64,000 nucleotides of DNA from assembly GCA_027604685.1 (NCBI GenBank), contig JADHYX010000047.1, positions 19,480 through 83,479 of the forward strand, read 5' to 3'. The stretch comes from Lobulomyces angularis (Eukaryota; Chytridiomycota; Chytridiomycetes; Lobulomycetales; Lobulomycetaceae). Below are positions 59,990-64,000 of this stretch, in pieces; within the stretch, counting starts at the first letter, position 1, and every line of letters begins with the position of its first letter. Made by a program: the position numbers and the translations under genes. The notes under the pieces were generated by a model that was not told the DNA's origin, made no database searches, and saw only the letters and a list, made by a program, of their open reading frames with translations.

Positions 59990-61890
59990 ATGACCGAGGA
60001 TACTACCAAAACCGCTGTTACCGATACCATAATGGACGATGAAACCTCCTTGGATGAAGTCTGGGTCCTTCCTGAAAAGGCAAATTCTTTCAAAGTTTTC
60101 GGCTTCAATTTTTTAAAAGTTGTTGCTGCTGGTATCTTTTTCCAAACCATAATCCTTGCTCTTGAAGGATCCATGTTTGGTACTGTTTCCGCTACTCTTC
60201 ATTCATTGTTTGCCGTTTTATCTTTGAATGGTTTGGAAACTTATTTCTCTTTATAAAAATTAATATTCCAATTAGATTTACCTCAAATTGCTATGATGAT
60301 CAGTGGTGTACTTGGACCTGCTGTTGTAAAATTCGCTGAAGTTTATGGCCAATTTCCCTTAGCAGTTTCTGGTGTTTTTTTTGCTATTCTTACATATTCG
60401 CTATTCATTGTTTCTGGAAACCCTGGTCACATTATGAATGGTATAAAAAAAACATATTGATTTTTTTTTATCTTAAAATCCATTTTAGGTGCAACCGAAA
60501 CTGCCGTATTAACATGGCATTCTTATTGTTTTGTAGCTGGTCAGATGACTGAAAGTGTTGCTAGAGTGTTTTTGAGTACCTTAGAAACTATCTTGATTAC
60601 TGTCTACATTCCGATCAGGTTGCGTGCAACCTTTACTGCCGTAGTTAACCTACCCAATTACCTTATTAGACTTGTTGCACCTTTACTTGCTACTAGTTTT
60701 TATCATGAGTGGAGGTGAATTATTTTATTCGAAAAAACACTAACTTTTATTTAAAAAGATTGATTTTTGTTGTAACTATTCCAGTTGTATTGTTAAGTTT
60801 TTTTGTAATGTACTATCCGTTAGTAAAAATTGAAAACAAGTATAGAAAAAAAAGACAAAGCACCTCCTTTATTCAAATTTGCAAAGATCTTGATTTAATT
60901 GGTGCACTTTTATTGATTTGTGGTGTTTGCTGTACTTTAGCTCCTCCTATGATCAATTATTCTGAATCTATTACCCACAGTAAAAATTAAATTTGAAAAT
61001 ATTCTCTTAAATTAAAATTATATTTAGGCAAAAATCTCATTCCATTAGTAATTGGTATAATCTGTATTTTACTGTTTGTTCCATACGAATACTATCTTGC
61101 ACCCACCCCTGTTTTTCATCGTCGTTTAGTTACAAACATCACTCTAGTTTGTTGTTTAATAGTAAACGCAATAATATATGCTGCAAGTAATATGGCTTTT
61201 AGCAATTTTTCGGCACTATTTCAAATCACTAAAGGAGTTAGCGATGATACAGCTGCAATGCTCCAGTATGGTTATGGTGCTGGATACGGAGCTGGAGCAC
61301 TCATTTGCGGTCTCCTCATTCAATACACTAGAAAATTAAAAATTTGGATTTGGTCCGGTTACTTGGTTTATCTTCTTGGTTTTTGCTTATTTCTCAACAC
61401 AAGAGGTGCAGTAACATCCATTGCAGAGGTTGTAATTGTACAAATCGTTGCTGGAATTGGTTGTGGAATAAGTTTACCTGCGATCTACATTTGTGTTCAA
61501 GCAGCCGTAGAAAAGAGAGATGTTCCGATGGCTGCTACATTAGTTACCTTCACCACTTATGTTTTTGGCCCCTTCTGTGGTTTGTTTGCTTCTTCTATCT
61601 GGAATCGGTATTTACCCGACATTATTGCTGCTAAACCTGGTGGAAATACATTAGATATGTTTGGAATCGTTGATACTATTTTATCAAATTGGAAAAGTGA
61701 CAGTTACAATGAAGTACAAAAAAACATAATTATTGAATCTTATCTTGAAACCCAGCGGCTAACAACATTCATTGCAATCGGAATGTTGGTTGTAGGTCTT
61801 GCTCCAATTTACTTTATAAGAGTTAATGATCTTCCAGAGGAAGAAAACACCAAAGAAAAAAAAGAAAATCAAGTTGAAACTGTTGCATAA
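59990..61890 (+). CDS. Major facilitator transporter, siderophore-iron (ARN/SIT) type
   Basis: Five exons, about 580 residues. A cytosolic acidic N-terminus (MTEDTTKTAVTDTIMDDETS) precedes the first membrane segment VVAAGIFFQTIILALEGSMF. About 12-14 hydrophobic segments follow, with a central charged loop (ENKYRKKRQSTSFIQICKDL) and P-L-I-P-type linker NLIPLVIGIICILLFVPYEY. The segment APTPVFHRRLVTNITLVCCL and the late loop FCGLFASSIWNRYLPD resemble the corresponding regions of fungal siderophore transporters, where the extracellular loop before the last span has a Trp-Tyr/Asn-x-x-LP motif. The substrate cannot be proved from sequence. The first intron (GTTTGG donor at about 60231) is needed to join SLNDLPQIAMM. 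The C-terminal tail is charged. Confidence 0.8.
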
Positions 61891-62066
61891 AAAATTTAAA
61901 ATTCCAAAATAAAAAATAATATATTTATTATAAAAAAAAAAAATAGCACATTAATTTATAGAATAAAAAATAAAAAAACTTATGATTTAGTTTAATCACC
62001 AGCTGGAATTATTTATACCATAAATTTTCATCAGATAATATTAATTAATCGCATTGAGGTCTCCAA

Positions 62067-63421
62067 TCAATTTTTTAAATAAATAATAATATTTCTACCC
62101 TCACTGTTAAGAAAATCTTTTTTAATATCAGCATGTTTTCCTAATAAATAATCGATGTACTCTTGGTAAGTCCGCACAGGTTTTCCAGCTGACGTTCGGC
62201 GATTTGGAAACAAGTTTGAAAATACACAGCAGGGAACAACTGCAAACGATTTCCCATTTTTTAAAGCGAAATCTACAATTTCATCTGTAGCTGTAAATTA
62301 TTTAAAAAATTTATCTTAAATAAACAAGGTTTTAATTTTCACCTTGATCTGGGTGCATTCCTATTAAAATAGAGCAATTTTTTAACATTTCAGTGTTGGA
62401 GGATTCTAAGCAAAATTCTTTGTTAAAAAAGTTCTTTTTGTGTTGGAAAGTAACCAAGTTTTGTTTCTTAATTAATTTTCTCTGCCAACTTCTTAATATT
62501 ACTTCCCTGGGCTCCACTAAAGTGCTATAGAGTTAAAAATAAAATTAAGTTTACACTGAATTAATTTGGTAATTAACCAGTTTATATTTTCAATGCAGTG
62601 TAGCTGGAATGTAATGTGGCCTTTTCCACCTGCAATATCTATAACTCCTGACCCCGCCTGTAGGTAAGATTTTCCAAAAGTTTTAATAATCCACTTTGTA
62701 AATTCCTTATCACTTTTTGTTTTTTCTACTTTTTCACACAAGTGAAAATCTCCTTCATGGGTATTCATTTCAAAATCTTTCTTTTTATTGGCTTTGCTTT
62801 TAAGATTTATTTCCTCCATCACTTTTAATTCTTCACTTTTAGTAAAAAATTCATGCCTATTAAAATTAGAAAAAGATAGTGACATAATTTTTAATAGCTG
62901 CATACCTAAATTGGCACTGTTTTCGAGTGTGAGATCCCACAATACAATATCCTAGATAATAAAAAAAACAAAAAAAAAAAAATGATACCTTGAAGCCAGC
63001 TTCTACATAATATATCAGTTTTTTTATTTACCAGTTCTAAGAGAAATTCACTCTTATCTAAGCCCAAATAAATATTTTCTTCAATCTTGTTTAGTAGTTG
63101 AAAACATTTGAATCCCTTCCTGCTTACCTTTTGCAAACTTGTTTTCTCATCCAACTCGGGAAATAATTCAACATTTATAAGGTCTCCGACTTTACCAATG
63201 GTTGTATTGCTATCTACCTTTTTAAAAACAATTTCAAATACCTCTTCAGTGGTTGAGAAGTTGTTATCAAAATTTTTCAATTCTTTCAAGTTCAAATTAT
63301 AAACAGTTAAAAATTCCAAGTTTTTTCCTAAACTCGATAACTTCAAAATTATTCCAACTCTATTTTCCACACTTGAAAAATTCATATATGTTGTATTATA
63401 ATTTGTATAATGCTTGGGCAT
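62067..63421 (-). CDS. SAM-dependent methyltransferase-like protein
   Basis: Four or five exons. The ATG at 63421 gives MPKHYTNYNTTYMNFSSVEN. The first 130 residues form an unrecognised domain. After an intron the frame DIVLWDLTLENSANLG (about 62940) continues without break to the methyltransferase core. Motif I is GVIDIAGGKGHITFQL (about 62600-62645). Next come VEPREVILRSW, the block ILIGMHPDQATDEIVDFALK, joined over the intron at about 62292-62340, and FAVVPCCVF (about 62240). The GMHPDQAT...PCCVF pair resembles a eukaryotic family related to METTL25/Trm13-type enzymes; the substrate is unknown. The C-terminus is uncertain: the frame ends at TGA 62067-62069, and a different frame just beyond reads WRPQCD-stop, so a last intron or a one-base shift is possible. 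Confidence 0.75.
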
Positions 63422-63537
63422 TAACTTTTGAACATTAAAAAATAATGATTAAACTAATATGTTTTTTTTGAAGTAACTTTCCAAAAAACTATAAATAGCA
63501 GTTCAAAAAAAAAGTTTTTTTTTACTTAAAAAAAATA
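63422..63537. promoter_or_regulatory. Short divergent upstream gap
   Basis: 116 bp between the methyltransferase ATG and the ATG of the Fanzor-like fragment; T and A runs only. Confidence 0.35.
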
Positions 63538-64000
63538 ATGCAAAATATAACTGCTACAATAGAAAAAGATTCAATTCTGTTTGATATTTGCATACAAGAA
63601 AAAATTTTGAACCTTAATATAAACTTGGATTATTATATCAGCAACATGGTTTAGCGTTATTTAACGTTTTTCCATTATCCACTTCAGCAATACCAAGGCA
63701 TATTCGATTTGACACCAAAATTTTGATTACAGTTGTATTGGGACTTGGTAGTGAACTTACACAAGGAACTATAAATGTTGAAGATAATCTTGAAGAAATT
63801 TGGAGTGAATTATTAATTTAAAAAAGAAACCATTCAAATTGAGAAGTGGGATGGTTTTTTCAGATTCAATGGAAACAGATGGAGTGTCCGTCACCGTTTG
63901 TTTAGAAGACATTCCTTCACACCATAAAAAGAAAAATAGAAAAGGGAAAAAAAGAAAAAAATCAGACGACATTCCAATTATTGAAAACAAGAAACAACAA
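63538..64000 (+). pseudogene. Fanzor-like (eukaryotic TnpB/OMEGA) gene fragment, broken and cut by the window edge
   Basis: Protein-like sequence is spread over three frames. Frame 1 (63538-63654) reads MQNITATIEKDSILFDICIQ and LNLNINLDYYI to a stop. Frame 2 (about 63636-63822) reads GLALFNVFPLSTSAIPRHI, FDTKILITVVLG and EDNLEEIWSELL to a stop. Frame 3 (about 63815-64000) reads KKKPFKLRSGMVFSDSMET followed by DGVSVTVCLED, then a Lys-rich segment, and is open to the end. From memory, the order 'LFN-x-x-P-L-x(T)S-x-IP-x-(H/S)I-x-(F/L)DT', then 'W..(V/L)F', then 'F-x-G/S-x-x-x-TDGVSVSV' is typical of the N-terminal half of fungal Fanzor proteins, which relate to TnpB and are usually mobile. No canonical intron joins frames 1 and 2; a GTATTG...AAAAG intron (63735-63826) could join 2 and 3 but would drop conserved-looking residues. 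Decay is therefore more likely. The nuclease part, if any, lies outside the window. Confidence 0.55.

Overview
The window is a piece of a very AT-rich eukaryotic nuclear genome with dense genes. Almost every gene is cut by several short GT...AG introns (about 35-100 nt, usually T-rich before the acceptor), and intergenic DNA is dominated by A and T homopolymers. The content points to a flagellated (zoosporic, chytrid-like) fungus. It has a 161/162-residue tropomyosin of fungal length, a Mip1-type mitochondrial DNA polymerase, an Arh1-type adrenodoxin reductase, a secreted filamentous-fungus-type lipase and a siderophore-type MFS permease. It also has a clear CFAP45 homologue, an axonemal protein kept only by lineages with motile flagella. 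The taxonomic call is inference; no rRNA or marker alignment was possible.

Layout, left to right. 1-4.3 kb: end of a Sac-domain phosphoinositide phosphatase and a secreted class 3 lipase. 4.3-6.3 kb: gene-poor, with a possible decayed transposase. 6.3-10.7 kb: Yta7/ATAD2-type AAA ATPase. 11.3-13.0 kb: unknown multi-pass membrane protein. 13.3-16.0 kb: a GATA factor and a C2H2 factor in tandem. 16.2-25.7 kb: ketopantoate reductase, a proline-rich SH3-ligand protein, a VOC/glyoxalase-fold protein, an SCP2-type thiolase ending in a PTS1-like ARL, tropomyosin, and two small unknown proteins. 26.2-36.3 kb: mitochondrial DNA polymerase, a rhomboid protease with a giant disordered N-terminus, a membrane-tethered PHP-domain protein and TIM8. 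36.7-44.1 kb: CFAP45, a membrane-anchored FKBP-cyclophilin fusion, a 7-TM receptor-like protein and adrenodoxin reductase. 44.5-50.1 kb: a SNAPc4-like Myb protein, a CaMKK/Ssp1-like kinase and NDUFA12. 50.8-58.5 kb: a large DIP2 homologue and exosome subunit RRP40. 60-64 kb: MFS transporter, a SAM-methyltransferase-like protein, and at the right edge the start of a broken gene resembling Fanzor (eukaryotic TnpB-like) proteins.

The genes do not form an obvious functional cluster. Four independent mitochondrial genes (MIP1, TIM8, ARH1, NDUFA12) fall within 24 kb, which I read as chance in a gene-dense genome. The most unusual items are the dual-family FKBP-cyclophilin immunophilin with an N-terminal membrane anchor, the Fanzor-like remnant at the right end, the 7-TM receptor-like gene, and the rhomboid with a repetitive cytosolic tail of about 700 residues. 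Exon joins were made by eye from reading frame, GT/AG signals and family knowledge. Gene spans are more reliable than individual splice sites.
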